DNA of 64,000 nucleotides, taken from NCBI RefSeq assembly GCF_008831285.2, contig NW_022204507.1, positions 992,001 to 1,056,000 of the forward strand. Reading direction: 5' to 3'. Below, piece by piece: positions 33,698 through 45,967 of this stretch (position 1 is its first letter; every line of letters begins with the position of its first letter). The notes beneath the pieces were generated by a model. That model had not been told where the DNA came from and made no database searches. It saw only the letters and a program-made list of their open reading frames with translations. The DNA is from Nymphaea colorata. Its lineage: Eukaryota > Streptophyta > Magnoliopsida > Nymphaeales > Nymphaeaceae. The translations under genes and the position numbers were made by a program.

Positions 33698-36152
33698 TGT
33701 CACACCCTGCCCTTTTAACCCTCAAACTTTTTTTTTTCTAAACATAAAGCATCGAGGTGTGACTACCCAACAATTCAAAAAATGATGAGCCAAGCAATTC
33801 AAAACAATGGGGCGAACTTTCATTTATATAACCATTTTGGTTCATACAAATTCACATCTATGTGCATGACCAAAATGCCTCAAAATCATAACATTGATGC
33901 CTAACAAAAAGAAGACATCAATAAAACCAAAATGACACACCGCCACTACAAACGACAATCCCAAAACCTCCCCAGTAGGACGTGAGTGAAGCCATCTACT
34001 CAACCTGTTGCCCCGGGTCCGCCAAAACCTGAAAAAGAAAACAACTGAAGGCTCACCCTTCGCAGTATGGCAACAAGCCAGGAAAATGTCAAACCCTCTC
34101 AAGTAAGGCTCAAATAAAAGCCACTTGATGGCCACACTAACACAACATCAGTCACATGCGAAGCATGCTTAAACATAACACTTGCATTCATATCATTCAC
34201 ATATACATCAATCACATGCATTCTATCATACACATTACATTTTCATTAACTTTAGTGCATTAACAGTTCCTGTGGGTGCAACACAAGCACGTGCACACCG
34301 TGGGCGGCCTACAGCCGAGAGACAAACCCCCGTGGTGGCCCATAACAGTATGGATCCATTTTACCCGTTGCGGCGGTAGAGCACTCATCCCTAGATGTGT
34401 GAAGTCCAAGGTGAGATACTCAGCCTTCTCTAGGACACCCAGGTTGGGAAGGCGGGAGCCCAACGCTCCAAGCACAACACACAACAGAACCCTGAGGCCT
34501 TGCACCGCCTGCGCTCTGACAGGCGAGACCAGTTGCAGAAAAAAAAAGGGGACGTCACCCAAACACATAGCCACATTCCACTGGCCTCTCATCTCTTATC
34601 CTTTCGTTTTTTTTTTATCATTATCATTACTCATTCACAAAATGACTGGCTAGCACATGAGGTTAATATACCCTACGAGTGCACTTACACCTCCCAATGC
34701 CTCCACACAAGGTCTATACATACAGTAACAGTCATTGCTAGCCGTCATACAGTACGGGTACCACTACCCTCTATTTCATCCATTTGCATCGTTGCCCATG
34801 GCAATGCATATGCAACAACGTACACATTCATATCAATCATCACATCAATCACGTCAATCACCTCTTTGAAAAACATAGCCAATCTACAAAGAGTAGTCTC
34901 GATCTGCGGTTGGCTCGTAGCTGTCCTATGCAGTTATCATTCTATGATGCTTTCTAATGCACAATTGGGGTCGAGGAGACACTCGACTCGATACCCCGCC
35001 TCCTTCCTCAATAACGTTCTTTAATTAAGACATCAACCCCAAAGTCACATCCAAATACGTATATTTTCCCTAATTAACTTCATGATACACCCATTCACAG
35101 AAGTCTGCGCTACACTCCCTAAGACGGTTCTAAATCTTCCCCACAACCTCACAATCTCTACCATGCTTCCCTAATGCTTCGAAAATTAATCCATCATGCT
35201 TAAACGATCATTAAATACATGAATCATTACTTTCCAATGCAAATCCTAAGTTTCTCCCAAAAACAAAATCACTAACTTGCGTCTCAAAATCATCAATTCT
35301 AAGCTCTAGCATGCTCGAACAAAAATTATACATGCTTTAGAAGATAATATTCATTACTTTGAGCTTGATTAGGTATCGCACACCCCAAAACAAGCGTCCA
35401 AACTGCTACAACCCTTCTAGCAACCACTTCACACGTCCGATCAAGTGCCAATGCTCGAGATTGCTTGCTGCCGCTGCTCACCACACGCCCTACTAGCTGG
35501 TAAGAGGAGAAAAACGTCCCTAAACTGCAATCCAACCCCAAAACACCATAAAAAGAGTCAACACACGTCCAAATAAAGTTCAACACAAAATATGTTGCTA
35601 GGAGAGACCCACGGTAGTAGTGGGAAAAGCTGAAATGAACAAGAGAAAAGGGACACTGACAGAGAGGAGAGACAGAGAGAGGAGGGGTTCGGTCAAGGGG
35701 GAAAACGGCAGTGGGGGTGAGAAAAGAGAGAAAGAGCAGGTGGGGGAGTGCGGGTGAGTGAGAAGAGGGTCGAGCGGTAGAGAACCAGTGGAAAAGGGGA
35801 AAGAGAGTGGCGAGAGAGAAGAAGAGGGGACGTGCGGCAGAGAAAAAAAACAAGAGGGCATGAGTGGCAGAGAAGGGAAAATCGCACGAGAGAGAGAGGG
35901 GGTTTACCAAGCCGCCGCCACCATGGTCGCCGCTGCCACCTCCGTCGCCATCGCCGTTCCAGCCACCACCACACCGACCGCCACTTCTTCTCCCTCTGCG
36001 CTGTCACGGGAGACCGCCAGGAGAATGACGAAGGAGGAAAAAGGGAAAGGGGAGGGAGAAGGGCCTCGCGTCGGGCTCCTTACGCGAGTGGGGGTCGGGT
36101 CTGGGTCTGGACCCTAACTCGACCCGACCTGCCAAAACCAACGAGCGTTACA
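33698..36152 (-). repeat. 5' LTR of Tekay-like element (2455 bp, two deletions)
   Basis: Very similar to the LTR at 25858-28896, but lacking the equivalents of ~26279-26332 (54 bp) and ~27220-27745 (~526 bp). The small deletion ends fall in the 7-bp direct repeat ATAAAAG, the large one at a short CCT/C match. Confidence 0.94.
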
Positions 36153-36157
36153 GATAG

Positions 36158-36769
36158 AGTTATGTATATCTTTTAAAAGTTTTGTGTACCAAAGTTGGAA
36201 AAGGAGATGATTTCAACCATTTGGAAAAGCAAATTATATTGACATTGTGTTGCATGAAAAAAAAAATTCCAAACATTTTTTTATCTTGTGATCTACTTAC
36301 CTATTCACTTAGCCTATGAAGTTCTACTAAGTGGAACTATACAGTGCCTTGGATGAATTTGATCAAAGGGCAAGTGTAAACAATACTTTTTGTTGCTTTA
36401 ATTTATAATTTTGTTAGCATATAGTTATTTGTGTGTGTGTGATTCAAGTAATAAAATTAAGAAATTTCATACACCAGTAACTTCATGTGGCTGCAGCATG
36501 ATGTCATTGGCTTCACCAGGAAGTCACTTCATTCTTTGGGAAACAATTCTTCATCATGCACCTACATAGTTTCTGTGGCCCTTATTTGACTTTTAATTGT
36601 GATACCATTATGTATTGATATATCTTCACTCTTTGATGTAATTTCAGTTGCATACATGATGGTGCTGCATACTCATTGGAATGTATTGCAATGAGACATG
36701 TCTCGCCATGCTTGTCTTAAGGTGGTTGCATTTCAACATGTCTCTCTTTGCATTTTTAGTTCAGCACCA
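36158..36769. other. Left flank of MULE remnant, no coding sequence
   Basis: AT-rich DNA between the Tekay element and the FAR1-type pieces. It may be the terminal part of the MULE on the transposase 3' side, but I found no clear inverted repeat. Confidence 0.4.
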
Positions 36770-38556
36770 CTACATGTATGCTGAAGGTAACTCAATATTC
36801 TCTTGATCTAACAACTTCATTGCATGGCAACGAAAAACTCCGTTAAATTCAAACTTTCTATAGGAGCATTGAAGCATGTTGCTTTCCACATTGTATGTAA
36901 CAATGTCAACACCTACATCATATTTTTTACTATTGTTCTTGCAAAGGATTGATTCCATGTGAAAATTGATAGCTACAAGGGCTTTGGTTTTTGCTCATTC
37001 ATACACTGTCGGTGCATATATGTTTGCGCCATGGATCAAGACCTTGATCCATCATCATAAGAACTATTAAAAATGTTTTGCAATCTTGTTCTAGCTCATT
37101 CTATCAAAGATTTTGCAAAACATTTCATATTGCTCAATAAACCGAACTATGATTAAACACGAATATAGTCTTCTAAGGATTGCATGCATACTCTCGATCC
37201 TTTGAGTGTTAATCATGTCTAAGCAAAAAGAAATACTATCAACCATATGCATGCACTTACTTTTCTTTGTTGTTGAACTATCTTTGCAACTATTAATAAT
37301 TTTGTAATTGGTACATTTCCATGAAGATATGGATGACTCTTCATTCTTGACTCTAAGATGCACTTATTATAGAGCCACTTCCCTGCATTTTGAAGCATGT
37401 GCCACATGCAAAGGCGGTGATGTGCATTTGGTCACACGTGTGCTATGGCACCTACAATGGCATTTTCTCTATTCATTAACAACACATGTTTGAACCTCAT
37501 TCATGGTCTCTCCAAACTGTGCAAACAGCCAGATAATCTTATCGATTGTCTAGTCATAAGAGAATGCACCACCACATATACAACTTTGCGGATGATGGTT
37601 GAAACCTATAAACTGCACAAAGGGCCATTGGTGAGTGCATGTTCACTATGGTGTCGAAGACAAAAACATCACTGAAGCACTTGTAGTTTAGTCATGAGCA
37701 AGCGTCCATCCAAAATATGTTTCCCCTTCCTTTCCATTCATTGGTCAGTCTGCAGAAATAGGTATTAGACCGTCCAAAATATGTTTGTTACATATACATC
37801 ATCATTTAATTGAAGCACAGTATAAAAGTTGTGGTCAATGCTCCACTTTTTTTCGAGATACTTGACAACTGCATGCACTTCACTTTTCTTCATAACACTT
37901 TCTATCCTTCATTAAAGTTGGTTTTTTTATGTTAAAAGGTATAAAAAGTGCATTCTTGTGGCCACCATCCAACTTGCTAACATAGTTGTCAGCCTGTTTT
38001 GAAGCAATACCAGAATTAAACGTTAACCTTTCAATTGCTGCATGTGCATTTTATGTGAACTCAACATGGGGACAACTGGAAGAGATGGCAAGGAGTGGCT
38101 GTGATCAGCAATGAAAACCCTAACATAAAGTCTTCCATTTGGAAGCCTCCTAACTACCATCTTTGCATGACATCCAATCTCGAAATTCCCCTATTAGTTT
38201 GCTCATCCTTGTTATGAATCAAGAACCCTTTTTTGAACACACATAAGTCTTCCTCACAATAATTCCTTTGTGATTTTTTTCTTGACCCTCCTTCCTGATG
38301 CTAAACCCATGGTAAGTGCATAGTTGTTCTAATATTTGAAAGCATCTTCATTGTCACTAAATTTCATTCCTACACTTATAACATCAAACTCATAACTACC
38401 TTGTGCCTGCATATGTGTGTCAATTAGAATATTCTCTTTAGGTTCATGCTCATTAGAACTATACTTGCATGTACTAAAATCACCATTATTATGTTTGTGT
38501 ATGCAATTTTGCAGATCCTCATGTGCATCAAACTCCCCAATGTGTTGTTTGTGCAT
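36770..38556 (-). pseudogene. FAR1-related MULE transposase, fragmented
   Basis: Minus-strand pieces in the order expected for a FAR1/FHY3-type (MURA-related) transposase. 38556-38329: VISVGMKFSDNEDAFKY, the start of the FAR1 DNA-binding domain, continuing out of frame with GIIVRKTYVCSKKGF and a decayed His-rich end to ~38090. 37363-37091: DMINTQRIESMHAILRR then FIEQYEMFCKIFDRM, the end of the MULE transposase core. 36958-36770: a SWIM zinc finger with CSYRKFEFNGVFRCHAMKLL. Between 38090 and 37363 the catalytic core is unreadable by eye. FAR1 proteins in plants descend from such transposases, so this could also be a dead FAR1-like host gene; heavy decay and a nearby tandem array favour a transposon. 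Confidence 0.75.
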
Positions 38557-41345
38557 GTATCAGCATGAACACTTTCCTTTGCCATGTGCAAATCAACACT
38601 ATCTTTCTATGCATGATAACACTCACCACTACCTTGTTCCTACATGCGAGAAAATAATAAGATGCTATGATCTTCTACATATACATTTGACATATGACTT
38701 CCCTACTAAAAATCATCTTCAACCACAATTGCATCACTAGCATGCTTTTCATCCATTATATCATTTGTGCCATCATTGTTGTCCTTAACATTAATAACTA
38801 CATTTACAACCCACAAATTTTTTAGATGTATATGTCCTCACAAAAGTAAAAATGTCCATAGAAGGTATAGTAACTTTACCCAAAAAAACTCTAGCATTTT
38901 GGATAGCACAATTAGCAGTGACAACATCATTTGATATTAAATACCCTATATCGCTTTCAAAAGCATATTGTGTATAGTATCTCTACATTGATAGCACTTA
39001 TGTCAAATGGTAACAGATGCTAGCGAAATTCATGCAGCAACACTTTATTGATAGTATTTGTACTACAATTGTAACCGATACTGGCATAAGTGATGGTGTT
39101 TACATCAAATGGTAAGGGATTACTGAAACTGCATGAAATAATACTTTGCTGATAAAATTTGCGTCAAAATGTTAACAAGAATTGGCATAACTCCATGCAA
39201 CAATGCTATGTTGACAGCATTTTTGTTAAAATGGTACTAGAGGCTGGCATAACTACATGCAGTCATGCTCTACTAATAGCGTTTATGTTATGATGGTAAA
39301 AGAGGCTCACGGTTTCACTAGCAAAAATGCAATATGCATAGCGTTTATGTAAAAACACTAATAGCTGCATGTTCTTAAAATTAATAAGTCAGATAAATGT
39401 ATGTAATGTGGATAAAATTATAGTCAACATGTCTTCCATAACATTTTACACGCACATCAAGATAAAAAAAAATCTAGAATAATGACAGTGTTTTTATATA
39501 TGTTGCTCGAGTTTTACATGATGTAGAGGATTACAAATGTGTAGATAGGTCAGGTGGTAATAACATGTTGTCCCTTTTATTGGTCGCAGTAGTACTCAAT
39601 CAACATCTGTTCCAATCAACTTATGCTTCGCAGAATATCCTTCACTTTCCACTTTTCAAATGCCTTCCCTATAATGTGTAACAAGTCATGTAGCACCATA
39701 AACATTATCCCTTGTCAGTAGATGAACTACTTTCTACCCAAGCTCATTAGATGCTTGTATCAAATGGAAGTCACGTTAGATCTCTCTTCATCAAGTGGAA
39801 AATCTGAAGTTATTATTTCATAAACAATAATTTGCTGAAATAGTAGTGGTGGGTGTAAAAAGCAATTGGAGGCACATTTGAAATTTACGTTTTATTTTAG
39901 ACGTAGATAAAGGGTGATTCTGAAATGCCTCTTTTGCGTTTGTTGCATCATTGCCAACTTAAGGGCATTTATGAAATGCCAACCTTTTAACTATTTTACA
40001 CTAGCCACTTCATCGCATGATTTTCCATGGGTGCTTCCTGAATACTACCTTGTTATTTGTTGGTGTCAGAGCCTTCAGATTCTACTTGATCCAAAGGACT
40101 AGATATCCACTGTGCTCCCATTAAAAATTGAGTCGATTCACCCAACTCAGCTAGATATGGGGTGCCATATGTTATATAGTGTTTACTATTTGATTATTTT
40201 AAAACATTTAAGTGTCATGAGCCTACTTTCAATCTATGGTGATGGCCCACTTTCTATCGTGATCCTAGGGAGAAAGTGCATATGAAAATGACTTAAAGAA
40301 CATAAAGTGTATAAAGAGAACAAAAATATGTCATGAAAAATGTAATCAAGGAGAATTAAACTTGACTTTACTCGTAGGGTAGCCAAAGGCTCATAGAAGA
40401 TTCTGCCTGCCGAACACCCAAAGCAAGAAAATGCATACATACAAGCTTTCCAATGAGAGGGTGCTCACTAAAAAGTGAACAAGGGATGCACAAATGGATA
40501 CTACATATGAGAAAAGTAGATATAGTTACATTCATAGGGGGAATAGGGTCCACTTCCCCACCAACCCCACCCCACAACTTTTAAGTCTATTGTAGTCTCT
40601 GACAGCAACTACTGCTTTGTATGCCATGACTTCCTCAAAATAGTAGTTCTTCAGTCTCAACGTATAGTTCTACTTTCACTCACGTTTGTTTGTGCACTTC
40701 ACAAAACACTTCTTCAACTCACTTCAATAGTTGATTGTGTGCTAAAGTTCACTTTGAGTGCCCATTGATACAATCCTTTCGTCCATCACAACCCAATACT
40801 TTTAACATTTTTTTAAAAATGACAAACAACTTTATCATTTTTCTCCATAGGGCATTCTATTGATGTTTGGATCAAACAATATTCTTAGAGAATCTATGGA
40901 TCACTATAAAGATGATGTTGAACTGTATACCTTCAATAATTTCACAATGAAGTCTAGGGAAATGTTTTTATGCAAGAGCTTTAGAACAAGAAGAGGCTAA
41001 AGGAGGCTGATAGTCTTCTGATTTTTCCCAGTTTTTTGTTGGAAGATAGAGCAAGTCTTACATAGACTTCAAATCATCTTGCATCTGGGGACAATAATAT
41101 CTACATGCAAGGAGTGCTAGTGTCCACTCTTGGTTAGGATGGTCTGCTTATAATGTCTCCTGACACTCCTTAAGAAGCTCATGCCAAAGTTCCTTCAGCT
41201 TCACACAAACATGCACCAACTTTTAATATGAACAAGTTTCTCTAAACCAAAATCTGAGTCTTCCATGCTTCTACCAAAGTCATCAAGTGTTACGCTATTG
41301 CATCTTGTTGCATCCCTTTACGAACATGTTTGAAGAGTTCACCCT
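38557..41345. other. Region with a ~60-bp tandem array, otherwise no recognised gene
   Basis: 38557-38988 is the probable 5' flank of the MULE transposase. 38989-39350 is a tandem array described separately. From about 39400 to the LTR of element B at 41346 I see only short random frames. TTGGTGTCAGAGCC near 40060 is PBS-like but has no LTR I can define. Confidence 0.4.
38989..39350. repeat. Degenerate ~60-bp tandem array, about six units
   Basis: Units begin TGATAGCACTTATGTCAAAT (38989), TGATAGTATTTG (39049), TGATGGTGTTTACATCAAAT (39091), TGATAAAATTTGCGTCAAAA (39150), TGACAGCATTTTTGTTAAAA (39212) and TAATAGCGTTTATGTTATGA (39274), with a partial unit at ~39335. Each carries GGTAA/GGTAC...CTGGCATAA...CATGCA in order. 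Spacing is 60, 42, 59, 62, 62 and 61 bp. Position next to the FAR1-type transposase suggests subterminal repeats of that MULE. Confidence 0.8.
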
Positions 41346-42118
41346 TGTTCTGCATCCCAAATTTTATTTTGGTTTTGTCAAATAGAATTTGTTTTGAAAA
41401 TAGAAAGAAAGGGGGCCTACCATCTATACGAGGCTTAGTCATACCCGACGCGTTGCCTGGGGATAACTAAACTAAGCGCTACATTAATTCTCAAAGTATT
41501 ATCATATTCACTTTGAAAATGAGTTAGTAAATCATTTTGATTTGAGAAAATCCTTTTAAAATGAGAATCCTTTGAAATATTTTGAAAATAAAGAAAACTA
41601 GCTTTGGTTTCTGAAAACTCTTTCCAAATATGCAATCGACTAGTGTGTCCCTTTGAATGTTAAGTAGGTTCAATATATTGCTCTAATTTAGTTACTACCT
41701 ATTTAGAACTCCACTTCGTCTTACTTAAGCTCCTTAGAGTATTGCTTGTAAGCATTCGTGAATCTCATGATTGGTTGTGCATGATTGTATAAATTCTATA
41801 AGCTTGAAAATAAATCATTTATTCCTACTAAAACATTCATCTAAAAGCATTCCTACCATTACAAGCATCTAAATTTTCATTCATTTGAGAGATACTTTTA
41901 ATTAGAAACTTTGTTATCATTAAATGTTTCAAAATAAAAGTTTTGAAAATAGATATGGTTTATAGGCCACCAAGTATAGCTCCAATATTGGATACATGAC
42001 TTTGGCTTTTACTTTGTTGAAGTCCATAGGTCTTTAAGCCAAAGAGAATATGAGTTTAAAATATAGAATGAAAAATAAATAAAAAGGGAAAGATGTTTAG
42101 AAAGAAAGAGATTCACGT

Positions 42119-42529
42119 TTGCTGGGCTGGAAATGTACTATTCAACAGGAAAAAAATTGCAAATTTTTAAAATTTTTCCATTCCATCAAACAAAGAAAAA
42201 TTTTTTTGCCCGTTGGATGGGTTTTCCTAAAAATATTTCCGGAAGTAAAAAAAAAATGCCCGTTGGGCGTGCGTCTCGTGCGAGAGGAAAAAAGAGGGAT
42301 AAAGAGGGGACACCATGAGAGGAAGAAACAGGGGGAAAGAGGGGATGCCATCACTCGCAGCAGCTCCCTCTCCTGCAAGAGGAAGAAAGAAGGGGAAACA
42401 GGGAACGCCCTTCCAATTCCCCGCACGCGAAACAGCAAGGAGGGGATCACTTCGCCTCTTCTCATGGCTTTTGTCCCCTCTTGGGCATTTCGGTTAGATG
42501 GTTACTTGAAAAGTAAGTTTCTGGAGTGA
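42119..42529 (+). other. Open frame of unknown meaning in the TIR element
   Basis: 136 codons open, starting MLGWKCTIQQEKNCKFLKFF. It begins within the terminal repeat and is rich in Lys, Arg and Glu. I recognise no domain. It overlaps other open frames on both strands, so composition alone may explain it. Confidence 0.2.
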
Positions 42530-43303
42530 TTGTTGGAGAGAATGGTTGAAGAATGGCCTAATGGCAGTGAATTTGATCACAGTTGTGGGGGCTTGATGCT
42601 TGTTTGTTGCTGTAGATAGATTGCATCTTGCCATTCTATACTTCTTTGTTTGTGTCATTACTTGCTTGTTTTGTTCTTTTGTGGAGTCTTAGAAATTTGT
42701 ATGCCTGGAGAATTTTGTGCCCTGGACATGGATTGAAGCTCTTGCTGTAGCATTTCTTTTTTTTCCTGCTTCTTGTTGCTGATTTTAGGCATTTGAAATG
42801 TTGGCTTCTCACTTCTCAGATAGTGTAAATGCTCCGGTGTCTATGTTGCTTGGTGTGGTAAAGACATTTCAGAAGTATGCAAAATGTGTTTAAGTAATAG
42901 CCCTTCAGTGCAATGGAAGTTCAAACATCATTTATTGACGTTGATTCGAAAAATTGTGTCATTTTTCAGTGAATTCCAATAAACAAACTGGAGTTTTTTT
43001 TTACTGTGGCTTGAATATGAGGCGAGTACACATGCTATGTGAATGCAGAATTCTTGTAAAAATGATGCTTTTGCACTCGATGATCGGTCTTTTTTGTTAT
43101 ATCTCCAAACTTAGATATCTCTTGCTGTGTGACTTTTTGGTTGCAGATATATAGACTGGTGGCCATTTCAGCATCTGCTTTTCAATTCCATAGCTTTGCA
43201 AAACCAGGTTATAAACTTACTCTTGATATGAAGTTGTTAACAACATAACTCTGAGAACTAATTTTTTGAGAATTATATAGTAACTGCCATCAGGGAGTAA
43301 GGT

Positions 43304-43471
43304 ATGGTTTTGTCAATTCTAGCACAGAAGAAGTGTCAATCAGATGGAAGTGATCCTGGAGAAGACAAGATGTCTGAGAAAGAACTGGCTCTTCAGCAGG
43401 CCTTGGACCAAATAGCTTCTTCCTTTGAAAAAGAAGCAATTATGTGGCTTGGTCATTGTGCTGGTCATTGA
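43304..43471 (+). pseudogene. Captured fragment of an organellar RecA homologue
   Basis: The frame includes KMSEKELALQQALDQIASSF followed by EKEAIMWLGH. This matches the start of the RecA core in plant mitochondrial-type RecA proteins, where the family pattern is LALQQALDQI.(T/S)SFGKGSIMWLG. Here FGKGSIM has become FEKEAIM. A splice acceptor-like CTGCCATCAG lies at ~43284-43293 and the frame ends in TGA at 43469-43471, in place of the continuing exon. A second exon-like piece, spliceable at its 3' side, lies at ~43155-43208. RecA homologues do strand exchange and repair of organelle DNA; this fragment lacks the Walker A motif and cannot do so. Confidence 0.7.
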
Positions 43472-44143
43472 GTCGTTTAGTTCAAACAATGGTTTGACAT
43501 TTTGTCAAATGTATGTGGCCATGTCTCCAAATCTGATGCATGTCAGCCCTCACCTTTTGAGGTTACATGCTGCTTGCTGGGGATGCTGAAAGCATCTGCA
43601 GTTGTAGCTAATGTTTGAATTTTGTTGTTGGACATATTGTGATTATTTACCACAAAGTGGTGGCATTCATTGGGATCCTTGCATCTATTTCAAAGTTGTT
43701 AGACTGGGAACAAAACCACTGAGCAATATAGAATTGAAATCTGAAAATGTACATGCTCAAATTTCAGAAGCAAGAAACAGGAAGTACGGCATGTTGGCAG
43801 TCAATTGGAGATTGAACCACAGATGACGTAGAAGGTGGGCTGGAATTGGTAAGCAAACTAGAAGGGAAGAATCAAGGAAGAAGCTAAACGGATTCAATTG
43901 GAGGCAAATGAACACCAAGAACCAGATGCATCCCACTAAACCTGGAAATATATTTCTTTTTCATCAAACTAAAAAATAAATTTCTGGAAACATATTTCTC
44001 AATGATCACACACACATCAAAATGAGAATCAGAGTGATTTTTCCCAATCTTTTTTTTTTTAGGAAATATATTTTCAGAAATATTTTCCCAATTCCAGATT
44101 TCCAGGCCATCAAACGCTACCTAAGCAGAGAAAGAGATATTAG

Positions 44144-44757
44144 CAAGATATATATATATATATATATATATAAAGTGAGAAGTATATAAAAAGAGAAGGA
44201 GAGAGATTAAAATGAGAAATAGTGACTAATAAAAGAGAGAGAGAAAAAACAAAAATGAAAGGGAAAAATATTAAAAGAGAGAAAGATTAAAAAGAGAGAT
44301 AGAGAGAAAAATTAAAAGAAGAAAGATGTATTAATGAAAAGAGAGATATATATATTAAAAAAAAGAAAGAGAGATTAATAAAGAGTGAAATAAAAGGAGA
44401 GAAAGAGATGTTAATAAGGAGAAATATATATATTAAAAGAGACAGAGAGAAAAGAGAGAGAAAGACAATTAAAAAATGACAAAGAGATATCAATAAAGAG
44501 AGAGAGAGAGAGAGAGCGAAATTAAAAGAGAGAAAGTGATATTATTAAAAAAGAAAGATATATATACTAAAAAAGGGAGAAAAAATTAATAAAGAGAGAA
44601 ACTAAAAGCAAGAAAGATATATTAAAAAAAGGAAGAAAGAGATATATATTAAAAGAGGGAAGTATAGGTTAATAAAGAGTTGTTTTAAGAGAGTAAAGAG
44701 AGAGAGAGAGAGAGAGAGAGAAATAGAGAATCTAAGAGAGAGAGAAAATAAAAAGAG
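44144..44757. repeat. Large GA/AT-rich simple-sequence block in LTR B
   Basis: About 610 bp of AGAGAGA, TATATA and TTAAAAGAGAGAAAG-like sequence. The motif TTAAAARGAGAGAAAGA recurs many times at irregular spacing. It occupies the position of the short AT microsatellite in LTR A and LTR C. Confidence 0.85.
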
Positions 44758-45960
44758 AAAAAGTTTTAATAACAAGATATCTTAATTTTTAAAAAAATTA
44801 AGGTTTAAAAGTTAATTTTAAAAATTTTGACTTCATTATTTCTATGTATGTTGCAGAGGAACTTGGGCTCGTAGGAGAGCTTAGGCTAAGTCTTCAAAAC
44901 CTTTTTAGACTCTTTTTTTTGAAATATTTTTGAACTTGGTAAATATTTCACTTAACCTTATATGTTGCAAAAAAAATTATCTCTCACACTGTTGGGTATG
45001 GGAGAATGACTAGACTTTAAATAAGAAACGCCTATTCTTAAGGAAATCAATGAAGAAAGCTCCGTTTGTGCTCCATTCCTTTGAAGAGGCACGTCTCAAG
45101 GAAAATCACCCTTTTTGAACTACTAATAAAATGGCCAACTAGTGATTTACCAAATGAATTAGGATTAGAAAGTGGATAAAGATGTGGTTAAAACTAATCA
45201 TAGGGATGATGTGGAAATACATATTAACATGTACACATTCATAGGGTTTTCCACAAGTTTGACAAGCTCCAACCTCAAAAATCAACATAAAAGAAAATCT
45301 CATTTTAGAGCTCTCATCCTCATCATTCATTCACCTACGATTCCAATATTCAGCCATCCATACATGCACACCATATATTTAGTAGAGATGCAAGCAAGCA
45401 TATATTCAATAAAAGATAGAAAGAAAGGAATACATATTGTACCTACTGGAATTGATTAAAAAAAAAACAAGGGCTTAGCTTCACCCTGTTCTTTCCCTAG
45501 TTGCACCCAAGGTGGCTCTTGGCTCCGCATAGTAAATTTCAAAAGCCTTCTTGCATGACCATCTAGATAAAACTAAGGAGAAAGGAAACAAAAAAAAAAA
45601 AGAGGCTACATACTTCAAGATAGTGTAATCAAAGAAGAGATGACTTCTTCATTTCCATGAGATGGTAAGAGCCAAATGAGAACTTTGATTGGTTGAAGAA
45701 AATCTCCAAGGATCTTCAATCTCCAAGGGCCTTCCACGTGCTCCCCTTTGTGCTCCTTGAATGTTAAAGTTAGAAAAAAAAGAAAAAAAAAAAAAGAAAA
45801 AAGAAGAAGCCCAAGGTTGAAGAGGAATTGTTGAAGAGAGAGAGTAAAGTAGAGGAAAAAAAGAAAGAGAGGGGGATCTAAGAAGGCTCAAGAACTCTAG
45901 TTGGAGGGCCCAAGGGGTTCTCCAAGAGCTAGCACACATCCAAAGATGAAGATTTAGGAT

Positions 45961-45967
45961 ATTTATA
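45961..45967 (-). promoter_or_regulatory. TATA box of LTR B
   Basis: Minus strand CTCTCTATAAATATCC, aligned with the TATA boxes of LTR A and LTR C. Confidence 0.5.

Larger units (their letters stand above)
25853..36157 (-). mobile_element. Ty3/Gypsy chromovirus (Tekay/Del-like), complete but defective
   Basis: Minus-strand element 36152 to 25858 with the perfect target duplication GATAG on both sides (25853-25857, 36153-36157). Order on the minus strand: 5' LTR (36152-33698), PBS (33693-33681), gag, zinc knuckle, protease, RT, RNase H, integrase, chromodomain, PPT and 3' LTR (28896-25858). The C-terminal chromodomain and long LTRs with TGTAACG...GTGTGACA ends fit the Tekay/Del lineage. Several stops and an integrase deletion show it is no longer autonomous. 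The LTRs differ in length by ~584 bp, explained by two deletions in the 36152-33698 copy. Confidence 0.96.
42105..44139. mobile_element. 2-kb TIR element carrying a RecA-homologue fragment (Pack-type)
   Basis: Inserted in LTR B. The ends CGTTTGCTGGGCTGGAAAT (42116-42134) and, reverse-complemented, CGTTTGATGGCCTGGAAAT (44098-44116) match at 17 of 19 positions. Flanks AAAGAGATT (42105-42113) and AAAGAGATA (44131-44139) could be a 9-bp Mutator-type target duplication, but the LTR here is GA-rich so this may be chance. Inside I find no transposase but gene-like DNA with splice sites and a RecA-homologue exon (43304-43471). This is the structure of a Pack-type non-autonomous element. Superfamily is uncertain; exact ends may shift by ~15 bp on the right. 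Confidence 0.65.

Noticed and set aside
38989-39350. Regularly spaced repeat considered as a CRISPR array
   Set aside because: Units are degenerate, have no distinct spacers, and the DNA is clearly plant nuclear with transposase remnants beside it.
40055-40080. TTGGTGTCAGAGCC, similar to an initiator-Met primer-binding site
   Set aside because: No LTR end or coding region around it; one mismatch to the usual site; may be chance or a very old relic.
42105-44139. AAAGAGATT/AAAGAGATA as proof of a Mutator target duplication
   Set aside because: The host LTR is rich in AAAGAGA here and the right TIR would need 14 extra bases, so the duplication and the MULE label are not secure.
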